NCBI GenBank assembly: GCA_025716855.1
Contig: JAIXMQ010000017.1
Span: 124,001-188,000 of the forward strand
Source of the DNA: Pilaira anomala
Lineage: Eukaryota > Mucoromycota > Mucoromycetes > Mucorales > Mucoraceae
Direction: 5' to 3'
Length of the DNA stretch: 64,000 nucleotides
The translations under genes and the position numbers were made by a program. Below, one piece after another: positions 1-12,849 of the stretch. The stretch's first letter is position 1, and each line of letters begins with the position of its first letter. Below the pieces are notes generated by a model that did no database searches, had not been told where the DNA came from, and was given only the letters and a program-made list of their open reading frames with translations.

Positions 1-2
1 GA

Positions 3-789
3 ATGGCTGAAATTAGAAGAAAACTCGTGATCGTAGGCGATGGTGCATGCGGTAAAACATGTCTTTTAATCGTGTTCTCTAGAGGCACTTTCCCCGAGGT
101 ATTTTTGATAATTGATATTAAATATACATATATATGTATTAAATATTCATATTTTATATAGTTATACGTTCCTACTGTATTTGAAAATTATGTTGCAGAT
201 GTTGAAGTTGATGGTAAAAATGTTGAATTAGCTCTTTGGGATACTGCAGGTCAAGAAGATTACGATCGTCTTCGTCCTCTTTCTTATCCTGATTCTCATG
301 TCATTCTCATTTGTTTCTCTATTGATTCACCTGATTCTTTGGATAATGTTCAAGAAAAGGTAAATAACAAGCTATTATTACTTATGATTTCATATTAAAA
401 AGCATTTTATACGTAATATAGTGGATTTCTGAAGTACTTCATTTCTGTCAAGGATTACCTATTTTACTCGTTGCCTGTAAAAAAGATTTAAGAAATGACA
501 ATGCAAAGATTGAAGAATTAAGAAGAACTTCTCAAAGACCTGTTACTGCTGAAGAGGTAAAAATGTCTACCATAGCAACTAAATACTTTTTTTTCCTAAA
601 AATAGATTTTTTTTTTATATATAGGGCTTGGGTGTCGCACAAAAGATTGGTGCTTATAAATATCTTGAATGTTCAGCAAAGACAGGTGAAGGTGTACGCG
701 AAGTATTTGAGCACGCTACTCGTGCTGCTTTGATGATTCAAAAACCTGGAAAAGGTGGTAAGGGTGGTAAAAGATGTTTAATTTTGTAA
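3..789 (+). CDS. RHO1: Rho1-type small GTPase
   Basis: Membrane-anchored GTP switch of the Rho family; in fungi Rho1 activates glucan synthase and Pkc1 in cell-wall integrity signalling. By eye there are four exons: 3-98, 162-359, 422-556 and 625-789, giving 197 aa. Visible motifs are the P-loop GDGACGKT near residue 12, the effector loop [12 protein letters not shown], the switch II motif [13 protein letters not shown], the Rho insert region beginning [18 protein letters not shown], a glycine/lysine-rich basic tail and a C-terminal CLIL prenylation box (leucine at the end predicts geranylgeranylation). All introns are GT-AG with TATAG-type ends. The start lies two bases from the window edge, so the promoter is not visible. 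The family is certain; Rho1 rather than a Rho paralogue is inferred from the effector loop and the FSRGTFPE segment. Confidence 0.93.
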
Positions 790-805
790 ATTCAATATCA
801 AATCA

Positions 806-906
806 TAATATATACACACAAACACACTCACGGACACACACACAAACGCACTCACACTTACACACAAACACACGCTCACACACTCACACTTACACACAAA
901 CACACA
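806..906. repeat. AC-rich microsatellite
   Basis: Imperfect ACACACA/CTCACAC tandem tract in the 3' flank of the Rho gene. It lies between the convergent ends of the Rho1 and Pop4 genes, which stop only about 150 bp apart. Confidence 0.85.
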
Positions 907-941
907 TATTTACTTTTTATAAATGATTATTTTTATTTTTC

Positions 942-1696
942 TTAAAGATCAATGGATGGTTTAGGCTTAAATTTCTTTGCTGCTCTTTCAGATGGACGAG
1001 CAACAAATTGTTGACCATAAATTGTATAATCCTTACTGCTCTTAATATGTACAGTAAAAATACTGCTATTTTTAGGTATTTCTATTAATAATGTTTAGTT
1101 TCAACAGATTATCTCTCTTTCTCTTTTTCTCTTACGTTTGAGCTTATTGTCTTTTGTGATGAGTTTAAACATTGATAATGTCTCTTGAACAACAATACCT
1201 GAACTACCAACATAAGAAGGATTTGTGCTTTGAACAACTAAAATCCTATTCATTTAGTTCACAATATAAAAAAAAAATCAAATCCTTTCAATTTTTAAAC
1301 CTGTAAAATGAGCTCCATGAAAATCTGCTTTAATCAATTTTTGTTCAAAATTAGCTGTGCCTTGTAAAAGCAATTTATCCATATATCCTTGCCATAATTC
1401 AGCAAGTGGTTCAAACAATCTATATTGATGTGCGCTCTTGGGTATATCATATACTTTTAATCTTCTCTTTTCTTTAGCTGTCAATTTACCATCTTTCTTA
1501 TTTTTTATCTTTTTCTTTATTTCCTTTTTATCTTCTTCTTTTACAAATATATTGGCTCGATCCACATACACTGGCTTCATTTGTCCTAACACTTTATCTA
1601 CATTCGAAGTAGGTCGAATAAAGCCATTGACAAACTCTTTTACCGCTGTCTATACATTTTGCTAATATTAATCTCTACTTCTTCATCGATCTCTCT

Positions 1697-1734
<38 letters not shown>

Positions 1735-1855
1735 GCTCCAAGTTTATCACTAGTGCTTTTCGGTAAACTTTGATATAAACTTTCGCCTAACAAAATACTA
1801 TTGAATATTTATTCTAGTTATTAATCACCATAGGAGCTATCAAACCTTTGTTCAT
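942..1855 (-). CDS. POP4: Ribonuclease P/MRP subunit Pop4/Rpp29
   Basis: RNA-binding protein subunit shared by RNase P (tRNA 5' maturation) and RNase MRP (rRNA processing) in the nucleus. The conserved core is clear: LTAKEKRRLKVYDIPK, YRLFEPLAELWQGYM, KLIKADFHGAHFT, then after an intron NPSYVGSSGIVVQETLSMF and KLITKDNKLK, and after a further intron FTVHIKSSKDYTIYGQQF, ending RAAKKFKPKPSIDL. These match the Sm-like Rpp29 fold and its terminal basic tail. The exon at about 1278-1650 joins upstream to one at about 1733-1797 across an intron holding a long T tract. The first exon is uncertain: an ATG exon at about 1829-1855 is my best candidate, but I could not make its splice phase agree with the next exon, so treat the 5' end as unresolved. 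Confidence 0.85.
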
Positions 1856-2084
1856 TCTAATGTTAAAGAAAAATAAACAAATGTAAAAAAAATAAAATAA
1901 AAAAAGTGACTCTATAAATGTTCGGTGCTATTGAAAAAGATTGTAATTCCGGAATTTGACACGAAAATGCTTTTATAGAATGAAGATCAATTAATGATAT
2001 ACATGTTTATTAAGAATACTTTTTTTTTAAGGAAGAGGTATATGTAAGAATATGTGTGGCAAAACTTTTTGGTAGAATTTAAAT

Positions 2085-5000
2085 CTAAAAGTCAAATTCA
2101 TCATCATTCTTTGGTTCTTTTTTTATTGTGATAGTCAACCAGTCTTCACTTGTATCTTCATCATTTAAAGATCGTTTTAATCCAGAGGAAGAACTAGAAG
2201 AAGCATATTGTTGTGATGCGTGTGTGTAAGTAGGAGCTGTTGTTATTCTTGTTTTGGGGCTACTCGAAGATGAATATGGCTGATAGAAGGTGAAAGGAGT
2301 ACTAGGAGGGGTATTGGTAGTAGATGTTGTTCTGGGAATAGGTTGTGAGCTACTAGAAGATTTAGGTATTCCTGAGCTTTGTTTGAAATCATTTTTGTTA
2401 GGTACTTCTTTTTGAATAATGCTTGCTAGCATTGTAAGTAATTCTTGATTCCATACTGGTGAATCTGAAGTATACAAATCTTCAGTCATGTTTTCTAAGA
2501 ACGGGGATCTACGGGCTGGTTTAGATAACCCCCAATCTCCAATGGTCAAAGGCGACACGCAGTAGAGAAAGACTATACATATAAAAAATTAATTTTTGTT
2601 TAAAATAAAGATATTCTCTACCTTACATTTGGCTCTAGTCATTGCTACATAAAGAATTCTCCTATAGATATATATGTTAGAATTTTGCCAAAAATAATTT
2701 AATTTCATGCATTACTTTTCTTCATTAATCTCTCCTCCCGAAGCAGGTATAACGCCTTCAACGCAAGTGACAACGAAAACGCATGGCCACTCAAGACCTA
2801 ATTAAATACATTAAAACTGATATTATTTTTTATCATTTCATACTAACCTTTAGATGCGTGAATTGTTGATAAAGTCACTTTCTAATAATAATAATAAAGT
2901 TAAAAAATAATCATATCATCGTAAGGTAGAGAATTATACTTACTCCACCTTTCTTTTCGACCTGTTTTTTCTCGTTTAAACAACTGTCGCAGTAGTCCAA
3001 GAATTTTTTGATTTCTTGGCTACCTTTTGATGTAGCATCTTCGCTATCTTCCATTATGGCATCTTCGCTATCTCCCATTGTAGCATCTTCTCCAATTTGA
3101 GATAACTCTATATCTTCTTCTCTATATCCATATAAGATAAATGCGTTATAAATAAATATACAATATTTGTTTGGTTAAAGTTCATATAAAGGACTTACTC
3201 TTCTTTTACAGCTTTAGTGACCATATCGCTGTTAGGAACAACAGTGGTCGAACATGTTTCGTCAAACATGTTGGACTTACTTTCCGACATGGTCACCAAT
3301 TCGCTTATGTTCTTTAGTCTTGCCACATGGTCCTTGAAATAGTTACTTCTCAGATAGGTATAATATCCGATATCTTCATAAATAAATTTGAGGATATCGG
3401 ACACATTGGCCTAACAAGGCGAATTTAATAATTCAGTTATATGAAATACACTAATCTATCCTGACTTTTTACCTTGTCTTCGATTTTGCTTCTAACTTCT
3501 TTACATAACCCCACAAAGTTTGTCAACTCTTTACGATCGGACAAGAAGAACCTGTTTGAACCATTCAGGAACAAATCAATACCATCCAAAACTGAGACTT
3601 GGTGAACCATGCTCAGATCTTGGATAGTATTGATCGTTGTAACCCGAATGTTTCTCTTTGGCACATTAATCACCCTCTTAAATGATTCAAGATCAAACGG
3701 ATTTAATGAAAGCTTAAGATATGCAAGCATATCTTTAACTTCCATTCGGTTAAAAAATCTTTCTCCTCCTTTCTAAAATATAACACATTCAATTAATTAA
3801 AAAAAAACTGTTTACAATATAATCTTATATTAAGCTTACGAGATGAAAAGGTATTTGGCATGCTCTAAAGATCCGCTCAAACTTTTCCGAAATAAAATTC
3901 GCTCGCATAAGAACTGCAATATTCTTGTATTGAATCAAGCCGTTTGAACAAGCAACTACTTTTTCGATTTCGGTTGCAACGAATACCGCCTGTTTTGTTT
4001 CATTAATAGTATCAATTAATGCAATTGGGGGACCAACAGGATTGTTGGTATATAACGCCTTCGTCATTCGTTCTGTATCTAATATCACATTCATATCGTT
4101 AAAATTGCTCTATAGAATGATGCACAAAAAAAAATATTATGTAATTTATACCCTGCTCTATGACATAAGAAGCAGCCTTAACTACTTTGGCTGAGCTACG
4201 GTAGTTTTGCTCCAAGTTAATAACCTCACTTCCTTCGAAGTCGTTTTGCATTTCAGCAAAAACTTTCGACTTGGCCGAGCGCCAACCGTAAATGGATTGG
4301 TCAGGGTCGCCGACAACAGTAATTTCTTTATGGGTTGATTGAGCCATGATTTGCTTTATGAGCTCGTATTGAGCTGAGCTTGTATCTTGAAACTTTATGT
4401 ATATATATCCATTAGCTCATACACAATTATACATGTGTGTATGTACACTTACCTCATCAACCAAAACACAATCGACAGATTGGAAAGATCCAATCTGCCT
4501 GCTGCGCAAAAGTTCAATGGTCTTCAAGACAAGACCGCCAAAATCCTATCGTTCGATAGATATGATTAGATTCAAATAAGATATACTTGTAAACTATCTA
4601 TTTTACCATTTGGTTTGCTTCTCTTAACTTTTCTTCGTATGCGCTGTAAAAAGTTGAAATCGATCTTTTATACTCGGAAGTGCAGTTTCCGTATAAATTC
4701 TGGTATTTTATGTGGTTCTCACCACGCTCTTTCGATTCATCAATAATTTTAAATATTTGATCTATTGTAAACTACAATGTTAATACAAATAGGTGCAAAT
4801 AATGTTTATTTACACGATTTTACCAATCTTGATCTGTCTCCCGCCATAACTGACGGGTAAAGATTCATCCGCCAAGATGATTTTCATTATTGTTCTTCTG
4901 TTTGTAACAATTAGTTTTTTTTTTTCTCATACTTTTTGCTTATTCGTACCTAGATTTTTCATCTATAATCTTAAAATTTGACCGCATATTTACAGCTCTA

Positions 5001-5395
5001 GCATTCAAACGTAAAGCCGAACAACTGATACTATGAAAGGTACCAATTTGTACCATATTGGCTAACTGATTACCAATAATTAATCGAAGTCTCTCTTTTA
5101 ACTCTTGGGCAGCTTTCTTAGTGAAAGTAACTATTACGATGTCAAAAGCAGGAACGTTTTTCTCAATAATCAAATATGACACTCGACAAACTAACACTAT
5201 TTTATTTATTGTCAGTTGGAATCGAATGTCTAGTATAGTAGTTTATTAAAAGCGAAGAAGAAAGAAACCTTTTGTTTTTCCAGATCCAGGACCTGCAATG
5301 ATTTGAAGAGATTTCGCATTAGACAAAACAGCTTGTCTTTGTGTACTATTAAGCGATCTTAAAGCTTCTTGTAAATTTTTATTATTGCTATTCAT
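2085..5395 (-). CDS. SRS2: UvrD/Srs2-type superfamily 1 DNA helicase
   Basis: ATP-dependent 3'-5' DNA helicase of the UvrD/Rep/Srs2 group; in fungi Srs2 strips Rad51 from DNA and limits recombination. The chosen start gives a short leader followed at once by the Q motif LNSTQRQAV and Walker A AGPGSGKT. Further exons carry motif Ia TFTKKAAQELKERL, the segment QIGTFHSISCSALRLNARAV, motif III GDPDQSIYGWRSA and motif IV LEQNYRSS. Later exons hold the 2B/C-terminal half and a low-complexity Ser/Pro/Thr tail ending in an acidic DDEFDF. There are many short introns; I did not resolve every junction. A short repeated acidic stretch (about 3030-3090, EDAT/EDAI type) lies in the middle. Srs2 is chosen over a plain UvrD because of the fungal host and the long disordered tail. 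The helicase family is sure; the orthology is probable. Confidence 0.82.
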
Positions 5396-5621
5396 TATAT
5401 GAAAGAACTCAGAGTGAATAAAGAAAAAAAAAAAAAGGGACAAATTGATTTTTGTACATGTCTAATTGCTTTATTAAACAATTAAAAAGGATTTAAGTTG
5501 TTGTGACTGTAATATGTTACAATATTTATTTCAAATATGTTTTTTTTTCAAAATAAAATAATAAAAAAAAAAAAAGATAGAATTGTAAAGTGAAAAAGTG
5601 TATAAAAAAAGATAAAAAGGG

Positions 5622-5634
<13 letters not shown>

Positions 5635-5657
<23 letters not shown>
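5635..5657. repeat. (GA)n microsatellite
   Basis: Uninterrupted GA dinucleotide run, just downstream of the eIF6 stop codon on the minus strand, in its probable 3' untranslated region. Confidence 0.9.
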
Positions 5658-5659
<2 letters not shown>

Positions 5660-5703
5660 ATTTGACAAAAATTAAACAAAAAGGTGATTTTGCGATTAAA
5701 TAT

Positions 5704-6586
5704 TTATGAGTAAGTATCAACCAAGGTATCTCTTAACTCATTAATGATAGCAGTAGGTTGAGCATCTTGTAATTTGAAGATACTTTCCATAACACTTAAT
5801 TCGGTAGAAGTAGTATCCATACCAGAAAAGGCACACCAATCATTGACTACACAACCAGCTCCAATAACATCAGAACCACGGTTAACTGTACCAGCAACTA
5901 AAGGAATTTGCAAAAGAGAAGATAATTCGTTTTGATCTTGAATAGATGTACGAGGATGGACAAGACCACCTTGGTTACTTAAAGCACAGAAAGCACCAAC
6001 TAAAACATTATCAGCAATTGTTTGACGGAAAACTTCAACTTGAAGAGTATCAGCAATAATTTCTTCAGTTTCACGATCAATATCGGGATGAACTAATGCA
6101 ACATAATCGTTACAGGCAATCACATTACCCAAAGCAGACAAACGTTCCTCAACACGTTGAACAGCAATAGCTTCAGGAAGAGAGTTACGTAAATGTTGAA
6201 GTTCTTGATCAGTTGTGGTGCTAGGAACAAGCAAACCGTTCTTGTTACCAGCAGTTAAACGACCAACAATACGGGTACCAGCGATGGAAGTGTGAACAAC
6301 AGGAATAACGTCACCCAACTCACCTTCAAAGACACTAATCGTAAAATTTACTTTATCAGTTTCTCTCTGCCATTCCTAATCCATTTATTTTTATTTTTAT
6401 TTTATTTTCTTACCTGTAAAAGTTTTCGGATCCACCTAAGGCAACCAAACAATAACTGTTGGTTAAGCGGGAAAAGACACCGATCTCGTTACTGTTTTCA
6501 AATTGTGCACCTAAAATATATTGTGTTAAACTAAGACTATAGTTTTAATGTCCCTAAACAATAAAGTGTTACTTACGGACAGCCAT
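5704..6586 (-). CDS. TIF6: Eukaryotic translation initiation factor 6 (eIF6/Tif6)
   Basis: Anti-association factor that binds the 60S ribosomal subunit and is needed for its late assembly and export. Exon 1 is only 10 nt (6577-6586). It joins an exon encoding [19 protein letters not shown] and the GGSENFY segment, then after a second intron the long last exon running [78 protein letters not shown] and the C-terminal [10 protein letters not shown]. This is the complete pentein fold at about the usual 245 residues. Every segment matches the highly conserved family. The start is fixed by the invariant MAVRAQFENS-type beginning. Confidence 0.95.
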
Positions 6587-7198
6587 TCGAGAATTTGTAA
6601 TGAAAATAAAGTAAAGAAAAAAAAAGTTTTAATTTGACTGTGAACTATCTTTTTTTAAATATCGAATGAAGGCGCAGTAGTTCCACCAATCATTGTATAA
6701 AGTTGTGACGTTTTTTTCGTACCTTTATTCATTTAAAGAATTGGTTTGAATCCGCAGTACAAATCCGCAGTAAAAAAAAAAAAAAAAAAAAAAAAGAAAG
6801 AAAAAGTCTGAGGTTTCCATGACAAAAAGCTTTTTTTTTTTGTTTTTTAAGTTTAAAACAGTGTGATTTTTTTTTAAAATGAAATGATTTTTAATAGTCA
6901 TAATGTATTTCTGTTTTACTTGTCTTCAGAGAAGCTCATATAGAATACAGGACAGAAAGAATATAGAATTGTAAATTAAAAACAAGGAACATTGCAATAT
7001 ATTTCAAGTAAAAAAAAAAAAAAAGCAACATAAGTGATATACAGTATGATTTTTTTTTCTTTTAAAGAAAAAGCAATTGATAGAACCCAATAAAAGACAT
7101 GCATAAGACTTGAAAATCTCAACAACTAAAATAAATAAAATGTTGAAACACCGAGTTGTATCTTTCTTTTTTCATTTCTATTTCTTTTTTGAAAAAAA
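6587..7198. other. Divergent intergenic region, eIF6/Pkc1
   Basis: About 600 bp between the divergent eIF6 and Pkc1 starts, containing several A or T homopolymers (for example near 6772-6795 and 7010-7024). I see no RNA gene or convincing open frame. It presumably holds both promoters. Confidence 0.6.
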
Positions 7199-10100
7199 AT
7201 GGAGGTAAAAAAAAAAGAAACAACTTGCATAAATAAAAAAAGTGATAATAGAATGCGTATAAACTTATAATTTTTTTTTGAAAAAAAAAAATAACAGGAG
7301 ATTGAATCGCGTATAAAAGAGGTTCAATCCAAGATTGAACAAAACGTTCATATGAAAAGAAAGGCGATTGAGCTTCGTAAAGTATTAAAGGACCGTAATG
7401 CTCAACTTCAGTGTGATACTCAAATAAGAGAATCTCAACGTTATATTGATTATTTCTCTGAAGAACTTCGTCGACTTCAAACAAGAGGAAATCGTGCCTC
7501 TTTTATATCCCTTCAACCTCCTATTATCAATTCGCAACACACCTCCCCTACAAGCGAATCTTCTTCTACAGAGTCTAACACAACCAGTCCTGTAGTAGGT
7601 GTAACTCAACAACAACAGCAGCAACCTTTATATGAATCCCCAACACAAACAATGCAATCTTATTTTTCAAATTCGAACTCAAATTCTGTTTCTTCTACAG
7701 AAGAAGAAGAATCGAGAAGAAGATATACAAATTTGGGTAACGTAGCAACAAAAATAATAATAATAGAAAGAAAAAAAAAATTATTGATTGTGTTTTTTTT
7801 GGGGGGGATTAAATAAAATAGATCTTTTAGAAGCAGATACACCAATTAATAGAGCCAAAGTCTCATTAAAACTTCATGAATTGGAGTACAAAGTAGATGT
7901 AGAAAAGAAAGTACAAGAGGGTATTCGAAACCTGTATACTCTATTGGATCGTACGTCATCATCTACAGCAGATCGACGAAGAAAAGCAGAGTTACATGAA
8001 AAACAACTTGAATGCACAGAAAAAATGGCTTTATTAAATAATGCAGTAAAAAAATACAAGGATTTATATCTAGGTGAAGAAGATGAAGAAAATGAAAACG
8101 AAATATTAGATCAAGTACAACAAGAAGAAGAGGAAAAATTGGAGACTAGACCAGTACTTCGTGGATTACCTGGGGCTCGTAGACCAGTAACGGGTAAACT
8201 TCAATTAAAAATTGTTGAAGCACATGAATTAGCTCATGCTCCAACTCGTATGTTTCGTGATCCTCATACGGCTGTGATGGTTAAAATTGATGGTAACATT
8301 CAATTTCGTACTCGACTTTCAAAAAATGATAAATGGACGGATTCCTTTGAAATGCATGTCGATAAAGCAACTGAAGTAGAACTATTGATTTACGATCAAT
8401 CGGGTGATAGAACTTTACCTATAGGTTTACTTTGGTTAAAGATTTCGGATATAGCTGAAAATCTACGTAAACAAAAATTAGAAATAGAAAATCATGATTC
8501 AAATTGGGTACCTGCTGAAGTAGCTCAACAACATAACGATAATGATGATGATAATGATGATGATGATAATACTATTACTAATAAAAATAGTAACCCTATC
8601 ACTAAACAAGTTGAAACTGTTGGAAATAAAAGAAAACATGGTGATGGTGGTGTATCCGCTTGGTTTGATGTAGAACCATTAGGAAGAATCTATCTTGAAA
8701 TTAACTTTGGTATGTTTTTCTTAGTCATTTAGCTAACGTAATTCAAACACATAACTCTAAATATTCAATTTTATATAGTGCGTGAAAATGTAAAGAAAAG
8801 ACCAATGGATAAACTTGGTAGAGCTGATGCTGTACGTGAAAGAAAAGGTGAAGTTCATGAAATGAATGGTCATCAATTTGTAGCTAGAAGATTTTATCAT
8901 ATCATGAAATGTGCTTTATGTGGTGATTTCATGGCTAAACTAACATTCCAATGCGAAGGTATTTATATATAAGCAACTATAAAATTTTTATTCAAAAAAA
9001 AAAAAAGGTTAATTTGTAATACATCATTAGATTGCGGTTTGGCATGTCATAAAAAGTGTTATACTCGTGTAGTGACAAAATGTATTTCTAGAGCTGGTTC
9101 AAAAATGGTATTTCAAAATGTCACCAATTTATAACCTCTTTATACTTATCATTGATAGATAATATATTATAGGATCATGATGAAGATGAATTGAAGCATC
9201 GTATACCGCATAGATTTGAGCCATTAACTATTATTGGTGCAAACTGGTGCTGTCATTGTGGTTTTATGTTACCACTTGGCTTTAAAGGAGCACAGAAATG
9301 TGAAGGTAAAAAAAAAAAAAAAAAAAAAAAGTAAATTTCATATGAGTTTTTAACTTACTCATCACCTTTTTTTTTAAAAAAAAAAAATTAATTTAGAGTG
9401 TAATGTTGTATGTCATACAAAATGTGCAGGTCTTGTACCTGATTTTTGTGGTATGTCAATGGAGAAAGCAAACTTAATGTTGAGCGAAATGAAAGCTGCC
9501 AACAACCGTCGTCGTACTTTTCATTCAGATAGTTTACCTCAATTTTCTTCTGATAATAATCAGAAACCACTATTTGCATCCACATCTAGTAATACCCAAC
9601 TGAAACAACAGTACGCAAACGATAGCAATATCGTTTCTCCTAAACCATCTTTTTCTACACCTGTATCTCCTAAACTAAATGCAACTTTATCTCGCCCATT
9701 ATCATTAAGCCATGATAGCTCATCCTTTCAATCCCTTACTCATATGTTTAGCCAAAACTCTATTTGTGATGCTTTATCAAGGACCGGAACTCAACTTGTA
9801 AGTTTTTTTTTTTTTTTTATTCCAATAACTGTTGCAAATTAATTTAATTAAATCTTTTGTCCCTACTTAGACTACTCCCGTTCAAGTAAACAGAAAAGTT
9901 GGCCTTGATGACTTCAATTTATTAGCCGTTTTAGGTAAAGGAAATTTTGGTAAAGTGATGCTTGCTGAAGAGAAATATACAAACGAGTTATATGCCATCA
10001 AGATCCTTAAAAAAAGATTTGTATTGGATAATGATGAAGTTGAAAGGTAAAGCTTAAAGACAAAAAAAAAATTGTATAACGTTGTTAATCGTTTTACTTT

Positions 10101-11039
10101 CTTTAGTACTCGGTCAGAAAAACGTGTGTTTTTGGCTGCAAATCAAGAAAGACATCCATTCTTGGTAAACCTTCATTCGACTTTCCAAACAGAAACTCGA
10201 ATTTATTATGTAATGGAATATGTTAGTGGTGGCGATTTGATGCTCCAAATTCAAAGAGAACAATTTTCTGAAGCTAGAGCTAAATTCTATGCATGTGAGG
10301 TTTTGTTAGCTTTAGAATATTTCCATAAGCATGGCATCATTTATCGTGATTTGAAATTGGATAACATTATGTTATGCTTGGATGGTCATATCAAATTAGC
10401 TGATTATGGTCTATGTAAAGAAAATATGGGTGGTAATAATACAACCAATACCTTCTGTGGTACTCCCGAATTTATGGCCCCTGAAATTCTCTTGGAAAAT
10501 CGTTACGGACGTGCTGTTGATTGGTGGGCATTTGGTGTCTTATTATACGAAATGTTGTTAGGTCAATCACCTTTCAAAGGTGAAGATGAAGATGAAATTT
10601 TTGATGCTGTATTAGAGGATAATATTCTATATCCTATTAATATGTCTAAAAATTCTGTATCGATATGTGAATCTGTAAGTTGCGTATATATATATATGTG
10701 TGTGTGTGTGTGTGGGTGTTATCATATGTACTTAATCTAAATTATTATTAGTTACTTGAACGTAACCCAGAAAAGCGTTTAGGTGGAGGTAAAGGAGATG
10801 CACAAGAAGTTAAAAACCACCCGTTTTTCGCTGGTGTTAATTGGGAAGACATGTTGGCCAAACGTGTCACTCCACCTTTCTTACCAACCATTAATGGTAG
10901 AGCTGATACTTCGAATTTTGATGAAGAATTTACTAGAGAAATTCCAATTTTGACCCCTGTGAATGCCATGTTGACACAGCAAGAACAACGTGAATTCTCA
11001 AACTTTTCCTATGTAGCCAATTGGGCAATAGGTTCATAA
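7199..11039 (+). CDS. PKC1: Protein kinase C (Pkc1-like)
   Basis: Serine/threonine kinase downstream of Rho1 in the cell-wall integrity pathway. Domain order is typical of fungal Pkc1: N-terminal HR1 coiled coils ([15 protein letters not shown], and around [17 protein letters not shown]), a C2-like domain ([17 protein letters not shown]), two C1 zinc fingers ([36 protein letters not shown]), then the kinase domain. The kinase shows glycine loop [15 protein letters not shown] lysine, YRDLKLDN catalytic loop, DYG in place of DFG (normal for fungal Pkc1), GTPEFMAPE, an ILTP turn motif and a FSNFSY hydrophobic motif. The long exons begin at 7298, 7822, 8779 and onward. The first exon appears to be six bases, ATGGAG at 7199-7204, spliced to 7298; this is inference. 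The stop at 11037-11039 follows the hydrophobic motif by about ten codons. Confidence 0.93.
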
Positions 11040-11523
11040 TGTATTCCACTTGTATTATAAAAATACAGCTGGAGAAAAATAAAATGCTATTAAAGGACAT
11101 ACTTATTTGGTACCAATCATAAATAATGAGCCAAAACATTTGTTGTCCAAATAATCATCATCATGTAGTTTTTTTTTTCTTTTTATTGTATAGAAAGGCA
11201 GTAGCAAGATCTAAAATTGCTTATGTATTTCAGACTCCTACAATAAATGCAAATGTCAGTTTAATTGTTGACGCAATTTTCGTACAACCAATTTCAAAAA
11301 GGATTTTCCTCGCTTAGATAAGCTTTTCTTGCGGGTTACCAACAAAATATCTTGGCTTCTAAAAAAAAAAACTGGATAAAACGAGTCAAAATGGTATATT
11401 TTCAATATTTTCAAACGGCTATTCACATTATCCACAACAAAAATGCATAAATAGATACAAAAAAAAAAAATCTGTCATCTATCTTTTTCTCTTCTTACTG
11501 TAAATTCATCATCTCTAAATAAA
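11040..11523. other. Intergenic region Pkc1-Erg6
   Basis: Holds the Pkc1 3' flank and the Erg6 promoter. It has A/T homopolymers near 11360 and 11459-11470. Short open frames here have no recognisable content. Confidence 0.5.
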
Positions 11524-12849
11524 ATGTCTGTCGCTACTGATAACAAACACTCGGAAGAAATCCAAATGATGCGTAAACTTCATGGTAACTTGGTTCTGGA
11601 AGAATCCGGCTTTTTCAAGAAAATGGTACAAAAAGACTCTGCATTGAATAAGGGCGTTTCTGACACTTATTACGAGAACTGGAAGGATGCTAATGAATTA
11701 GAAGATAACGATAAGCATGTTGAAAACAGACGTTATCAGGCTCAAACTATGACCAACGCATTTTATGATTTGGTTACTGATTTTTATGAATATGGTTGGG
11801 GACAATCGTTTCATTTTGCAAAACTTTATAAAGGTAATGTAATAGTGTGTCTATAATGTGTGTGGTTTATTATTTATTTATCGTATTTTGCGTTTTGCGT
11901 ATTATCAGGTGATACATTTGAAGAAAATATCAATCGTCATGAAGCATACTTGGCTTTAAAGTTAGAATTAAAGAAAGGAATGCGTGTTTTAGTAAGTATA
12001 TGGTTAAGAGAATCATTTGATATGACTTTTTGTGTCTAAACTTTATAATATTGTATTTTTTTTTTAGGATACTGGTTGTGGCGTTGGTAAGTGTATACTA
12101 CTTAATAAAAAAAAAAGAATATTGTATTAACGAAATTATGATTAGGTGGTCCACTCAGGGAAATTGTGAAATTTTCAAATGGTGCGCATGTTACTGGTAT
12201 CAATAACAACTCCTATCAAATACAACGTTGCGAGGCTTACTCTGTAAAATATGGTTTGAGCGATTATACCGATTTTATTAAAGGTGATTTCACAAATATG
12301 CCTATTGAAAACGAAACCTTCGATTCTGTGTTTTCCGTCGAGGCTACTGTTCATGCGCCTCGTCTGGAGCAGGTATATGGCGAGATATATCGTGTGTTAA
12401 AGCCAGGGGGAAGATTTGCATGCTATGAATGGTGTACAACAGATGTGTATGATGAAAACGATATTTCTATGAAAAAGGTGATTCATGCTATTGAACAGGG
12501 CAACTCTATTTCAAAACTTTATACAACAAAAGAATGTATTAAGGCATTAGAGAGCGTTGGATTCAAAATTTTGGAACAAGCAGATATGGGTATTGTTGAT
12601 AGTGCTACGCAACCTTGGTATAACACTTTAAGAAAGACAGATAGTGGATTAAGAGGTTTCCTCCGTTCTCCTAATGGCCGTTTTTACACTGATACTCTTT
12701 TAACTTTTCTTAGCAAATTTAATTTGGTTCCATCCGGGGTTTTGGAAACTTCTCGGTTATTGAATGACGCCGCGGACAACTTGGTTGCCGGAGGTGAAAT
12801 GGGTATTTTTACTCCCATGTTCTTTTTTGTGGTTGAAAAACCTCTTTAA
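11524..12849 (+). CDS. ERG6: Sterol 24-C-methyltransferase (Erg6 family)
   Basis: SAM-dependent methyltransferase that adds C28 to the sterol side chain in ergosterol synthesis, acting at the ER and lipid droplets. Four exons (11524-11833, 11909-11991, 12068-12086, 12146-12849) sum to 371 codons plus stop, the normal family length. Visible are YEYGWGQSFHFAKLYKG, RHEAYLALKL, SAM motif DTGCGVGGPLREI (usual form DVGCGVGGPAREI), NNNSYQI, KGDFTNMP, VEATVHAP (usual form IEATCHAP), EIYRVLKPGGRFACYEW and GIFTPMFFFVVEKP. The 19-nt third exon encodes most of the SAM glycine motif. The changes in two near-invariant motifs and a divergent region after YEWCTTD suggest a paralogue, not the main Erg6. It is convergent with the GCP3 gene. 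Confidence 0.9.

Noticed and set aside
1438..1665. 75-codon plus-strand open frame
   Set aside because: It is the antisense shadow of the Pop4 coding exon, whose product is clearly recognisable.
4387..4579. Two overlapping 60-codon plus-strand frames
   Set aside because: They lie antisense to helicase exons and an intron; no protein-like content.
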